A DNA stretch of 18,804 nt from SAR202 cluster bacterium (GCA_009391605.1 VFGQ01000096.1:1-18804), one strand, 5' to 3'; counted from the stretch's first letter, positions 8,202 through 15,614 are shown. The notes: a model not told the origin generated them from the letters alone. Made by a program: numbers and translations.

Positions 8202-8207
8202 TATAAT
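8202..8207 (+). promoter_or_regulatory. Predicted -10 box of ligA
   Basis: A perfect TATAAT ending 13 nt upstream of the ligA ATG, giving an expected leader of about 7 nt. No clear -35 hexamer is visible upstream. No Shine-Dalgarno site lies between the box and the ATG. Confidence 0.4.
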
Positions 8208-8220
8208 TTTTTTCAATATT

Positions 8221-10215
8221 ATGGACATTGTAAATAGAATAAAATACTTAAAAAAGTTATTAAATAATAATAATTATTTATATTACATTAAACAAAACCC
8301 AGAATTATCTGATGGTGAATATGATACTTATTTTCGAGAATTGATCAAATTAGAAAACCTTTATCCTCAATATAAAGATATAGATTCTCCTACTCATAGA
8401 ATAGGGGCAGAACCATCAACCGAATTTAAAATAATAAAACACTTGCAACCAATGATGAGTCTTGCAGATTGTTTTAACGAAGAAGAATTTCATTCTTGGC
8501 ATAATAGAAATTCTAAAATACTAGAAAATCAAAATTTTGAAATGGTATCTGAACTAAAAATAGATGGGCTGGCAATTTCTTTAATTTACGAAAATAGCAA
8601 ACTAAAAACAGCCTCAACCAGAGGAGATGGAAACGAAGGTGAAGATGTCACATCTAATGCACGTACAATAAAATCTATCCCTTTGAATTTAAATAAGAAT
8701 ATTCCAGGAAATATAGAAATCAGAGGTGAAGTTTTTATATCTAAATCTCAATTTACAAGCCTAAATATAGAAAGGGGGAAAAACAATCTTCCAAAATATT
8801 CAAATCCCAGGAATTGTGCCTCAGGTTCATTAAGGCAACTTGACCCAATCATAACAAAGTCTCGTAAACTTGATACTTTTATATACAGCATTGGCTATTA
8901 TGATTCTTCAATACTATTGCCAGGGACTCAATACGATAGACTCAAATTTTTATCAGAATTAGGATTCAAAACAAATAATAATACTATGTTATCTGATTCA
9001 CTAGAAGACGCTATAAATATATATAAAAATTTTGAAAAGAAAATACCCGAACTAGATTATTTATGTGATGGCCTAGTAATAAAAGTAAACAACATAGACT
9101 CTCAAAATATTATAGGCGAATTAACTAGATCTCCTAAATGGGCAATTGCTTTTAAATATCCTGGGAATAAAGCAATTACTCAAATCAAAGATATTGAAAT
9201 TAATATTGGCAGAACAGGGACAATTAACCCAATAGCTAATCTAGTACCAATAGAACTGGATGGGGTTACAATCACTAATGCCACTTTACACAATCCAAAT
9301 TATATAGAAAAATTAGATCTCAAAATTGGTGACTGGGTATATGTAGAAAGAGCTGGGGATGTTATACCTAAAGTTTTATCAGTAATTAAAAATAAAAGAA
9401 ATGGATTTGAAAAAAGATTTATTTTTCCAACCATGTGTCCAAGCTGTAATTCTAATATTGTAAAAAATAAATCTGATGCAATTTATTATTGCGTCAATAA
9501 TAAATGTATCACTAAAATCAAAAGATCTATAGAATATTTTGCAAGTAAAAATGCCATGGATATTGAAGGATTAGGTCCCTCAATTATTGAAAAACTAGTA
9601 TCTAATAACATAATCAATAATTTTGCTGATATCTACTACTTAAAAAAAGAGGATTTACTACAATTGGATGGATTTGGGGTAAAAAGTGCTGAAAAGTTAA
9701 TTCATTCAATAGGAAAAAGTAAAAACAGATCATCTGTAAAATTATTAGTAGCTTTAGGCATAAATCATATTGGAAATGAAATGTCAGATTTAATTTTGAA
9801 TAAATTTGAATCAATACAAAATCTATATAATCTTAATTATGCTCACTTATTAGAAATTCCTCAAATAGGACCAGAAACAGCTATGAGTATTATTGAATAT
9901 TTTAATGATGCTAATAACAGAACTCAAATTGATAAATTGATAAATTTAGGATTAAATTATAAAAACATAAAATCTTCAAATATTAACTCAGAGTTACTTG
10001 GGTTAAATTTTGTTATAACAGGTAAATTAGAAAAATTTACAAGATCAGAAATAAAGGATTTGATATTATCTCTAGGAGGAAAAGTAAGTAACAATATCAC
10101 TAAAAATATCGATTATTTAATTACAGGAACTGATCCTGGATCAAAACTAGAAAAAGCGACAGAATTTAAAATAAAAATCATCGATGAAAATGAATTTAAA
10201 ATATTAATTAATTAA
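8221..10215 (+). CDS. ligA: NAD-dependent DNA ligase
   Basis: Seals nicks between Okazaki fragments and in repair, using NAD as the adenylate donor. The 664-residue protein has the complete LigA layout. Domain Ia (YYxxxxPxxSDGEYD-type, about 20-40) precedes the adenylation domain, whose KIDG motif holds the nucleophile Lys113. TRGDGNEGEDVT (133-144), EIRGEVF (166-172) and CDGLVIKVN (282-290) follow. Next come an OB fold, a zinc finger with Cys406, Cys409, Cys424 and Cys429, helix-hairpin-helix repeats (about 445-580), and a C-terminal BRCT domain (about 590-664: LNFVITGKLE, LGGKVSN, DYLITG). The start is well defined by family homology. It diverges from dnaG across a gap with an inverted repeat and is followed after 16 nt by an SDR gene that may be co-transcribed. 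Confidence 0.97.
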   Translation: MDIVNRIKYLKKLLNNNNYLYYIKQNPELSDGEYDTYFRELIKLENLYPQYKDIDSPTHRIGAEPSTEFKIIKHLQPMMSLADCFNEEEFHSWHNRNSKILENQNFEMVSELKIDGLAISLIYENSKLKTASTRGDGNEGEDVTSNARTIKSIPLNLNKNIPGNIEIRGEVFISKSQFTSLNIERGKNNLPKYSNPRNCASGSLRQLDPIITKSRKLDTFIYSIGYYDSSILLPGTQYDRLKFLSELGFKTNNNTMLSDSLEDAINIYKNFEKKIPELDYLCDGLVIKVNNIDSQNIIGELTRSPKWAIAFKYPGNKAITQIKDIEINIGRTGTINPIANLVPIELDGVTITNATLHNPNYIEKLDLKIGDWVYVERAGDVIPKVLSVIKNKRNGFEKRFIFPTMCPSCNSNIVKNKSDAIYYCVNNKCITKIKRSIEYFASKNAMDIEGLGPSIIEKLVSNNIINNFADIYYLKKEDLLQLDGFGVKSAEKLIHSIGKSKNRSSVKLLVALGINHIGNEMSDLILNKFESIQNLYNLNYAHLLEIPQIGPETAMSIIEYFNDANNRTQIDKLINLGLNYKNIKSSNINSELLGLNFVITGKLEKFTRSEIKDLILSLGGKVSNNITKNIDYLITGTDPGSKLEKATEFKIKIIDENEFKILIN

Positions 10216-10222
10216 ATTATAA

Positions 10223-10227
10223 AGGTG
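10223..10227 (+). promoter_or_regulatory. Shine-Dalgarno site of the SDR gene
   Basis: AGGTG 5 nt upstream of the ATG at 10232, one of only two clear ribosome-binding sites in the window. It fixes the SDR start and suits an internal gene of an operon behind ligA. Confidence 0.6.
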
Positions 10228-10231
10228 AATA

Positions 10232-11008
10232 ATGGAATTAGGAATTAAAAATAAAATAGCTTTAGTCACAGGGAGTAGTAGGGGAATTGGAAAATCATGT
10301 GCACTTTCATTAGCCAAAGAGGAAGTAAAAGTAGTGATATGTGGTAGAAATCAAAATACTCTTAATAACACCCTGGATGAAATAAAAGTATTCAGTCCGC
10401 AATCTATTGCAATTAAATCAGATATAACAAATATATCATCTCTAAGTAGTTTGACTGAGGAAATTACAAATAAATTAGGCCCAATAGAAATATTGGTAAA
10501 CAATGTAGGGGGTTCAGTAAAACGAGAAGGAGTGGAAGGGACTGAGATCAAGGATTTAAATAAAGCTTTTGAATTAAATATAGATCCAACACTAAAATTA
10601 ATGCAACTCGTCATCCCCGAAATGAAATCCAACAATTGGGGCAGAATAATAAATATTTCATCAGTATATGGACGTGAATTAGGTGGAAATTTATCTTATA
10701 TGACAGCAAAAGCAGCACTGAATAGCATAACAAAACATGCCGCAGTAGATTTGGCAAAATATGGTGTTTTAATTAATGCTGTTGCACCTGGGCCAGTAGC
10801 TCATCCCGGAGGAGGATGGGAAAAATTTCAAAATGAAAACAAAAAAGACATAGTAGATCAATTTATTAAAGAAAATTTACCTATAGGTAAATTTGGATGG
10901 CCAGAACCTGTAGGGGATCTTGTAACTTTTCTTGCTTCACAAAATTCTGGATTTTTAACAGGAACTTGTATCAATATAGATGGTGGATGGAGTAGATCTA
11001 TTAACTAG
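10232..11008 (+). CDS. SDR family NAD(P)-dependent oxidoreductase
   Basis: A 258-residue classical short-chain dehydrogenase/reductase of the FabG-like group. The cofactor loop is TGSSRGIG (13-20). NNVGG (90-94) replaces the common NNAGG, Asn116 sits in the conserved LNI stretch, and the catalytic set is Ser143/Ser144 with Tyr156-x3-Lys160. APGPV (185-189) and the C-terminal GFLTGTCINIDGGWS (240-254) are standard. Arg39 in CGRN suggests NADP preference (inference). The substrate cannot be told; a role in fatty-acid reduction is possible, but a stand-alone catabolic dehydrogenase is equally likely because no other fatty-acid gene is nearby. The segment after APGPV carries HPGGGWEKF, a substrate-loop variation. 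It lies 16 nt behind ligA; the pairing has no obvious functional logic. Confidence 0.9.
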   Translation: MELGIKNKIALVTGSSRGIGKSCALSLAKEEVKVVICGRNQNTLNNTLDEIKVFSPQSIAIKSDITNISSLSSLTEEITNKLGPIEILVNNVGGSVKREGVEGTEIKDLNKAFELNIDPTLKLMQLVIPEMKSNNWGRIINISSVYGRELGGNLSYMTAKAALNSITKHAAVDLAKYGVLINAVAPGPVAHPGGGWEKFQNENKKDIVDQFIKENLPIGKFGWPEPVGDLVTFLASQNSGFLTGTCINIDGGWSRSIN

Positions 11009-11041
11009 AAATTTAAATACTAAATATTCTCTAATTATCAG

Positions 11042-11070
11042 TTGATTTTTTATATTCAATTTATTATATT
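11042..11070 (+). promoter_or_regulatory. Predicted promoter of the peptide-transporter ATPase pair
   Basis: TTGATT (11042-11047), a 17-nt spacer, and TATATT (11065-11070). Transcription would begin near 11077, about 24 nt before the ATG at 11101. No Shine-Dalgarno is visible in that leader. Confidence 0.5.
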
Positions 11071-11100
11071 TTTCTGAACAGTAATTCATATTCTAATCAT

Positions 11101-12150
11101 ATGGTAAATAAACAAACGAAAAAACAAACCTCAAAGAAAAAAACAACTGAAGAAATAGTTTTGTCTGTAAAAGACTTACAAACTCATTTTTCTACTAAAT
11201 GGGGTTTAGTTAAAGCTGTAGACGGAGTTAGCTTTGATTTAAAAAAAGATGAAACTTTAGCTGTTGTTGGGGAATCCGGATCAGGGAAATCAGTTACTGC
11301 TTTATCAATAATGCAACTGATACCATCTCCGCCGGGATTTATCGTAGGCGGCGAAATAAATTTAGAAGGTGAAGATCTGTTAAATAAATCTGACAAAGAA
11401 ATGCAATCTGTAAGAGGATCAAGAATTGCAATGGTATTACAAGATCCAATGACTGCATTAAATCCTGTATTCAAAATCTCAGATCAAGTTGGTGAAACCT
11501 TAAATATTCATAAAAACCTCAAAGGGTCCCAATTATACAACTCAATTATAGATATGTTAAAAAAAGTTAATATCCCTGCACCTGAAGAGAGAATGAAAGA
11601 CTACCCGCATCAATTAAGTGGCGGAATGCGACAAAGAGTTGTTGGAGCTATTGGAGTTTCATGTAGCCCAACCATTTTAATTGCTGATGAACCAACAACT
11701 TCATTAGATGCCACAATTCAAGCTCAGTATCTAAGATTACTCAAAGATTTACAAAACGAATTTGGTATGGCTATATTATTTATAACTCATGATTTTGGAA
11801 TAGTTGCTAAAATGTGTGACAGAGTTGCCGTTATGTATGCTGGGCGAATTGTTGAAATCGGCGATGTGAGGGAAATTTTCAACAACCCAAAGCATCCTTA
11901 TACACAGGGGTTAATTAAATCTGTACCAAGCATGGATGAAGATATAGACAGATTATATTCAATTCCAGGCCAACCACCAGCCTTGTGGGATGTCCCTAAT
12001 GGCTGTAGATTTTCACCTAGAAAAGAAACGCCGTGCTGCGATGTTTGTATAAATGAAAAATATGAAATGGTAGAAATAACACCAGGTCATTTAGTTGACG
12101 GATGTAAATGCTGTCGCGGTACATGTAAATCTAAATCAAGTAAAAAATAA
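11101..12150 (+). CDS. oppD: Peptide ABC transporter ATP-binding protein (OppD/DppD type)
   Basis: One of two cytoplasmic ATPases that power an oligopeptide or dipeptide importer at the membrane. The 349 residues include Walker A GESGSGKS (57-64), Q-loop Gln114 in VLQDPMTALNP, the signature LSGGMRQR (172-179), Walker B ILIADEP (192-198) and H-loop His230. The C-terminal oligo_HPY region has GCRFSPR and ends in an unusually cysteine-rich tail with CCDVC and CKCCRGTC: eight cysteines in about the last 50 residues. The N-terminus is a Lys/Thr-rich extension of about 18 residues. The next gene, the partner ATPase, starts 1 nt after the stop, so the two are coupled. No permease or binding-protein gene is adjacent; the nearest is the partial permease near 18.3-18.8 kb on the other strand. 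D versus F assignment rests on gene order and family motifs. Confidence 0.92.
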   Translation: MVNKQTKKQTSKKKTTEEIVLSVKDLQTHFSTKWGLVKAVDGVSFDLKKDETLAVVGESGSGKSVTALSIMQLIPSPPGFIVGGEINLEGEDLLNKSDKEMQSVRGSRIAMVLQDPMTALNPVFKISDQVGETLNIHKNLKGSQLYNSIIDMLKKVNIPAPEERMKDYPHQLSGGMRQRVVGAIGVSCSPTILIADEPTTSLDATIQAQYLRLLKDLQNEFGMAILFITHDFGIVAKMCDRVAVMYAGRIVEIGDVREIFNNPKHPYTQGLIKSVPSMDEDIDRLYSIPGQPPALWDVPNGCRFSPRKETPCCDVCINEKYEMVEITPGHLVDGCKCCRGTCKSKSSKK

Positions 12151-12151
12151 A

Positions 12152-13138
12152 ATGGCAAACACTTTAATAGAATTACAAAATATAAAAAAAATATTTCAGG
12201 TTGGAGGCGGTTTCTTAGGCTCGGGATCAAAAGACCTAACAGCTGTAAATAATGTTTCATTTAAAATTGAAGAAGGGCAAACATACGGACTGGTCGGGGA
12301 ATCCGGATGTGGAAAAACAACAACAGCTAAAATGATACTTATGCTAGAAGAACCAACTGCAGGTAATATCATTTTCAATGATCAGGATGTATATGAAACT
12401 TCAAAAACTGATCCAGAGTACAAAAAAACCTATAAATCTTCAGTTCAAGCTGTATTTCAAGATCCATGGGCATCTTTAAACCCAAGAATGAGAGTAAGAG
12501 ATATTATAGGAGAACCACTGGAAATTAATACTGATATGACAAAAAAACAAATAAGAAGCCGGGTAAATGAATTGTTAGTTGAAGTTGGGTTACAGGCTTA
12601 CCAGGCGAACCTCTATCCTCACGAATTTAGCGGAGGCCAAAGACAAAGATTAGGTGTAGCAAGAGCATTATCTTTAAATCCAAGATTAATTGTATTGGAT
12701 GAGCCTGTTTCTGCATTAGATGTATCTATAAGAGCACAAATAATGAATTTATTGGTTGATTTGCAAAAAGAATATAACTTGAGTTATTTATTAATAGCTC
12801 ACCACTTAGCAACCGTAAGATACATGTGCGATAAGATGGGAGTAATGTATCTAGGGAATTTAATGGAAGAAGCTAATGCTACTGAACTATTTGATAATCC
12901 ATTACATAATTACACCAAAGCTTTAATGTCAGCAGCATTACCATCTCATCCAGATATAGAAAGAGATGAAATAATTTTAGAAGGCGATGTGCCCAGTCCT
13001 TTAAATCCCCCGCCAGGTTGTGTTTTTCAACCAAGATGTTTAAATCAAAGTAAATGTACTTGCTCTGAAACTCCTCCAAGCTTAACAGAAAAAAAACCTA
13101 ACCATATGGTAGCAGATTGTAAATGTTGTACGGCCTGA
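12152..13138 (+). CDS. oppF: Peptide ABC transporter ATP-binding protein (OppF/DppF type)
   Basis: The second ATPase of the importer, expected to pair with the preceding one. From the ATG at 12152 it has 328 residues: Walker A GESGCGKT (49-56), Q-loop Gln103 in VFQDPWASLNPR (the family's typical DPWASLNPR), the signature FSGGQRQR (159-166), Walker B LIVLDEP (179-185), and an H-loop in LLIAHHLATVRY. The oligo_HPY tail reads GCVFQPRC and ends DCKCC, again rich in cysteine (seven in about 40 residues). An in-frame ATG at 12095 would overlap oppD by 56 nt and add 19 residues unlike the family start, so I reject it. Start 12152 directly follows the oppD stop. No terminator is seen after the gene. 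Confidence 0.92.
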   Translation: MANTLIELQNIKKIFQVGGGFLGSGSKDLTAVNNVSFKIEEGQTYGLVGESGCGKTTTAKMILMLEEPTAGNIIFNDQDVYETSKTDPEYKKTYKSSVQAVFQDPWASLNPRMRVRDIIGEPLEINTDMTKKQIRSRVNELLVEVGLQAYQANLYPHEFSGGQRQRLGVARALSLNPRLIVLDEPVSALDVSIRAQIMNLLVDLQKEYNLSYLLIAHHLATVRYMCDKMGVMYLGNLMEEANATELFDNPLHNYTKALMSAALPSHPDIERDEIILEGDVPSPLNPPPGCVFQPRCLNQSKCTCSETPPSLTEKKPNHMVADCKCCTA

Positions 13139-13200
13139 GATATCTATTGTTAACTTAAATTAATCAAAACTAAACTTTACACATTTTTTATATAATTTTA

Positions 13201-13230
13201 TTTACAGTATTTTGATAAAAACAGTATAAT
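13201..13230 (+). promoter_or_regulatory. Predicted strong promoter of the lipoprotein gene
   Basis: TTTACA (13201-13206, 5 of 6), an 18-nt spacer, and a perfect TATAAT (13225-13230). Transcription would start near 13237, leaving about 24 nt before the ATG. This is the best-matching sigma-70 promoter in the window and suggests the small lipoprotein is expressed independently of the transporter genes. Confidence 0.6.
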
Positions 13231-13260
13231 AAAGCTTTAATAATTAAGTGAAATACACAA

Positions 13261-13677
13261 ATGAAAATATTTTTAACATTAACTATGATAATTTTTATTA
13301 TTGGATGTAGTTCTAATAATAATGTAGATACACCAGAAAAAAATACCCCTGCTCCTGCTCCTGCTGCATCTACCCCTGCTTCTGATTCTGATGATACCAT
13401 GCTAACTTCTTTGCGTGAAAAACTTGAAGTTAGATGTGTATTAGATGCCACGGTACTAACAGTAACCTGTGCAACACACCAAACAATTGCAAACTCATCA
13501 ATAGAATGGATCAATGTAGAAAGTGGAATAACTGGAAATGAACTTGAATACACATTTATTATCGAAGATTACTCACCTCAAGTTACAGTTGTTCTAAAAG
13601 AATGTGTTGATAATAATTGCGAAGAAGTTAAGAAGAAAATTCCCATTAAACATCTTCAACACCTATTCCAAGAATAA
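13261..13677 (+). CDS. Small predicted lipoprotein, unknown function
   Basis: A 138-residue protein I do not recognise. Residues 1-15 are a short hydrophobic signal peptide ending in a lipobox, IIGC, with Cys16 as the lipidation site, so it should be anchored at the outer face of the membrane. Residues 21-45 are a flexible Pro/Ala/Ser/Asp linker (APAPA). The remaining 90 residues contain four cysteines in two pairs (Cys59/Cys70 and Cys115/Cys120) and alternating hydrophobic positions suggesting a small beta-sandwich, perhaps an immunoglobulin/PKD-like fold held by two disulphides (inference). There is no catalytic motif. It has its own predicted promoter and converges on the transketolase genes. 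It could be a surface-exposed adaptor or a binding accessory for the nearby transporter, but nothing in the sequence proves this. Confidence 0.75.
   Translation: MKIFLTLTMIIFIIGCSSNNNVDTPEKNTPAPAPAASTPASDSDDTMLTSLREKLEVRCVLDATVLTVTCATHQTIANSSIEWINVESGITGNELEYTFIIEDYSPQVTVVLKECVDNNCEEVKKKIPIKHLQHLFQE
13348..13365 (+). repeat. CCTGCT hexanucleotide repeat, 3 copies
   Basis: Three tandem CCTGCT units encode the alternating Pro-Ala of the lipoprotein linker, with a related CCCCTGCT just downstream (13373-13380). It is a GC-rich island in AT-rich DNA. Being 6 nt long, gain or loss of units would change linker length without a frameshift. Confidence 0.6.
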
Positions 13678-13709
13678 TAACAAACAATCCAATCATATGG
13701 TAGAAAACT

Positions 13710-13767
13710 AAAAGGTGTTGGCTAATTTAAGTTTTATATTCTCAACTTAAATTAGCCAACACCTTTT
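13710..13767. terminator. Bidirectional hairpin terminator, perfect 22-bp stem
   Basis: Left arm 13710-13731 and right arm 13746-13767 are exact reverse complements over 22 bp (core AGGTGTTGGCTAATTTAAG), with a 14-nt loop. It sits between the convergent lipoprotein and transketolase genes. On the minus strand the stem ends in CCTTTT followed by AGTTTTC; on the plus strand it ends in CCTTTT followed by CT. Both are short T-tracts typical of intrinsic terminators. The right arm is the final coding sequence of the transketolase gene (codons for KVLANLS), so the stop codon (13742-13744) falls in the loop. Confidence 0.75.
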
Positions 13768-14671
13768 CTACAATACTATTGAAATTTAATCCGTATTTAT
13801 TAATAAGTTCATCTGAAGTACCTGATTCAGCATAAGTATTCATTGAAACACTCAACACCTTAACAGGATTATTTTGTGTAACAATTTGGGATATCAAACT
13901 ATGTAACCCCCCATACTTAAAATGTTCCTCTACAGTTAAAATAAATTGAGATTCTTCAGCACACTTAATTATAATTGATTCATCTATTGGGTTTAAAGAA
14001 TATATATTAACGACTCTTGCACTAATACCATGTTGTTCTTTTAATATTTTAGCAGCCTCTATTGCATGATAAACCATATATCCACATGCAAAAATTGAAA
14101 TATTTGATCCATTTACCATAACATTGGAACCACCTTGTTGTAACTGAATATTTTTATTATTCAAAACAGGTGTTGCAGGGCGAGAAAGTCTGATATAAAA
14201 AGGGCCAGGTGTATTAACAGCAAGTTCAACTGCAGCTTGTGCTTCATAAGCATCAGAAGGGACTAAAACAGAAAAAGAATGAAGAGATAAAAATAAAGAA
14301 ATATCTTCTAAACTTTGAGCAGAAATACCATCCTCTCCTGTAAGAAGGCCTGCATGAGTCAATATAACTTTTACATTCAAATTCGATTGAGCTACACCAA
14401 CCCTTAACTGATCCATAGGTCTAGTAGATCCAAAAACAGCAAACGTACTTACAATAGGAATTTTACCAGAAGCTGCTAACCCTGCAGCAATATTAACCAT
14501 ATTTTGTTCTGCAATTCCTACATCAAAAAATCTATCAGGGTATTTTTCTGCAAACAAGTTTGTGAATGTCGATTTATTTAAATCAGCACCAACAACACAT
14601 AAATCAGGATTGGTAGCACCTAATTCTAATATTTTTTTTCCTGCATATTCACGCGTTGAAGCAGTATCCAT
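13742..14671 (-). CDS. Transketolase C-terminal subunit
   Basis: The pyrimidine-binding half of a split transketolase, which transfers two-carbon ketol units between sugar phosphates in the non-oxidative pentose phosphate pathway using thiamine diphosphate. The 309 residues show FFDVGIAEQNM (48-58), with Glu55 as the conserved glutamate that activates the cofactor, AAGLAASGKIPIVSTFAVF (62-80), and a THAGLLTGEDGISAQ block shared with split transketolases. The C-terminal domain (about 190-309) resembles the transketolase_C fold. It lies 12 nt downstream of the N-terminal subunit gene and must assemble with it to form the active site. Its 3' end forms one arm of the terminator hairpin. DXP synthase is an alternative in the superfamily, but the two-gene layout and the LTGEDG block favour transketolase. 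Confidence 0.92.
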   Translation of the reverse strand: MDTASTREYAGKKILELGATNPDLCVVGADLNKSTFTNLFAEKYPDRFFDVGIAEQNMVNIAAGLAASGKIPIVSTFAVFGSTRPMDQLRVGVAQSNLNVKVILTHAGLLTGEDGISAQSLEDISLFLSLHSFSVLVPSDAYEAQAAVELAVNTPGPFYIRLSRPATPVLNNKNIQLQQGGSNVMVNGSNISIFACGYMVYHAIEAAKILKEQHGISARVVNIYSLNPIDESIIIKCAEESQFILTVEEHFKYGGLHSLISQIVTQNNPVKVLSVSMNTYAESGTSDELINKYGLNFNSIVEKVLANLS

Positions 14672-14683
14672 TTTTCATACCAT

Positions 14684-15496
14684 TTATTGGTTATTAATTT
14701 CAGCGATTGCTTGTTTTAACTGTTCAGGATTTGCTGCCTTTCCATGAAAATCCGGATTGTTTTCCATAAAACTTACCCCTTTACCTTTGATAGTATCAGC
14801 TATAATAACTTTGGGTGTGTGATTTTCAAAATTTACAGATTGAAATACTTGAATAAGTGATTCTGTATCATGACCGTCAACTTCAAAGCATTCCCATCCA
14901 AATGATTCCCATTTTTCCGGTAATGGATTCAAATCCATTACCTCATGAGTAAATCTGTCATTTTGTATGCCATTTTTATCAACTATTGCAACCAAATTTC
15001 CTAATTCATATTTTTTAGCAGTCATTATTGCTTCCCATATTTGACCTTCATTTAATTCACCATCACCTAACAATACATAAGTTTTATGATTTTTTTTATC
15101 TAATTTTGCAGATAAAGCAACACCAACACCAAAAGATAGTCCCTGGCCTAATGAACCTCCAGACATTTCAACACCAGGTGTCTTAATGTGTGCATGTCCT
15201 TGTAAACGAGAATCTAATTTTCTAAAAGTTAACAATTCTGACTTATCAAAATATCCGTTTTCAGCTAAAGCTGCATATAAAACTGGACATGCATGAGCTT
15301 TACTTAGTATAAAACGATCTCTATCCTCCCATTTAGGATTTTTGGAATCATATTTCAATATATTCCCATACAATACAGCTAATATATCAGCAGAAGACAA
15401 AGATCCTCCTGGATGACCACTATTTGCATTACTAGTCATATTTAATATGTCTATCCGAATGCTTTGCGCAAGCTCATTTATTTCATTTATATTCAA
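14684..15496 (-). CDS. Transketolase N-terminal subunit
   Basis: The pyrophosphate-binding half of the split transketolase. The 270 residues show SGHPGGS (26-32), LSKAHA (65-69), GSLGQGL (115-121), and the thiamine diphosphate/Mg motif GDGELNEGQIWEA (144-156) ending at IVDKNG (171-176). His28, His68 and His101 are the expected active-site histidines. The start is a TTG at 15496; no ATG or GTG is in frame nearby upstream, and the next Met is residue 20, which would remove the conserved helix before SGHPGG. A GGGA lies about 8 nt before the TTG. A predicted promoter with TATAAT lies upstream. It forms a two-gene operon with the C-terminal subunit. Confidence 0.92.
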   Translation of the reverse strand: MNINEINELAQSIRIDILNMTSNANSGHPGGSLSSADILAVLYGNILKYDSKNPKWEDRDRFILSKAHACPVLYAALAENGYFDKSELLTFRKLDSRLQGHAHIKTPGVEMSGGSLGQGLSFGVGVALSAKLDKKNHKTYVLLGDGELNEGQIWEAIMTAKKYELGNLVAIVDKNGIQNDRFTHEVMDLNPLPEKWESFGWECFEVDGHDTESLIQVFQSVNFENHTPKVIIADTIKGKGVSFMENNPDFHGKAANPEQLKQAIAEINNQ

Positions 15497-15530
15497 GAAA
15501 ATCCCATGAATAGAATATACCGGCTGAATT

Positions 15531-15559
15531 ATTATAAATTGCCAAAATTTATAAGTCTA
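15531..15559 (-). promoter_or_regulatory. Predicted promoter of the transketolase operon
   Basis: On the minus strand TAGACT (15554-15559), a 17-nt spacer and TATAAT (15531-15536). Transcription would begin near 15524, about 28 nt before the TTG start. The spacer is almost entirely covered by a 9-bp inverted repeat. Confidence 0.5.
15532..15554. repeat. Inverted repeat within the transketolase promoter
   Basis: TTATAAATT (15532-15540) and AATTTATAA (15546-15554) are perfect reverse complements around GCCAA. The repeat fills the space between the predicted -35 and -10 boxes of the transketolase promoter, a classic repressor-operator position. Arms this short and AT-rich can arise by chance. 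Confidence 0.4.
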
Positions 15560-15583
15560 TATTAAAAATAAGGATAAAATAAA

Positions 15584-15614
15584 TTTACTTACTACAAAGA
15601 AATAATGTTATAAT
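15584..15614 (+). promoter_or_regulatory. Predicted extended -10 promoter of the amidohydrolase operon
   Basis: TGTTATAAT (15606-15614) is a full extended -10 element (TG-N-TATAAT). TTTACT (15584-15589) is a weak -35 at 19-nt spacing. Transcription would start near 15621, 18 nt before the ATG. Confidence 0.55.

Noticed and set aside
12095..12151. Upstream ATG for the OppF-like gene, overlapping OppD
   Set aside because: The extra 19 residues do not resemble the family N-terminus, and the ATG at 12152 directly follows the OppD stop.
13138..13148. AGATATCTATT, an 11-mer shared with the inverted repeat at 8121-8157
   Set aside because: Only a single half-site with no inverted partner. An 11-base match is expected by chance in 18 kb of AT-rich sequence.
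13188..13553. Antisense open frame over the lipoprotein gene
   Set aside because: It mirrors the Pro/Ala linker and promoter region of the plus-strand gene, has a Ser/Val/Gly-rich composition without a domain, and the plus-strand gene has a clear lipobox and promoter.
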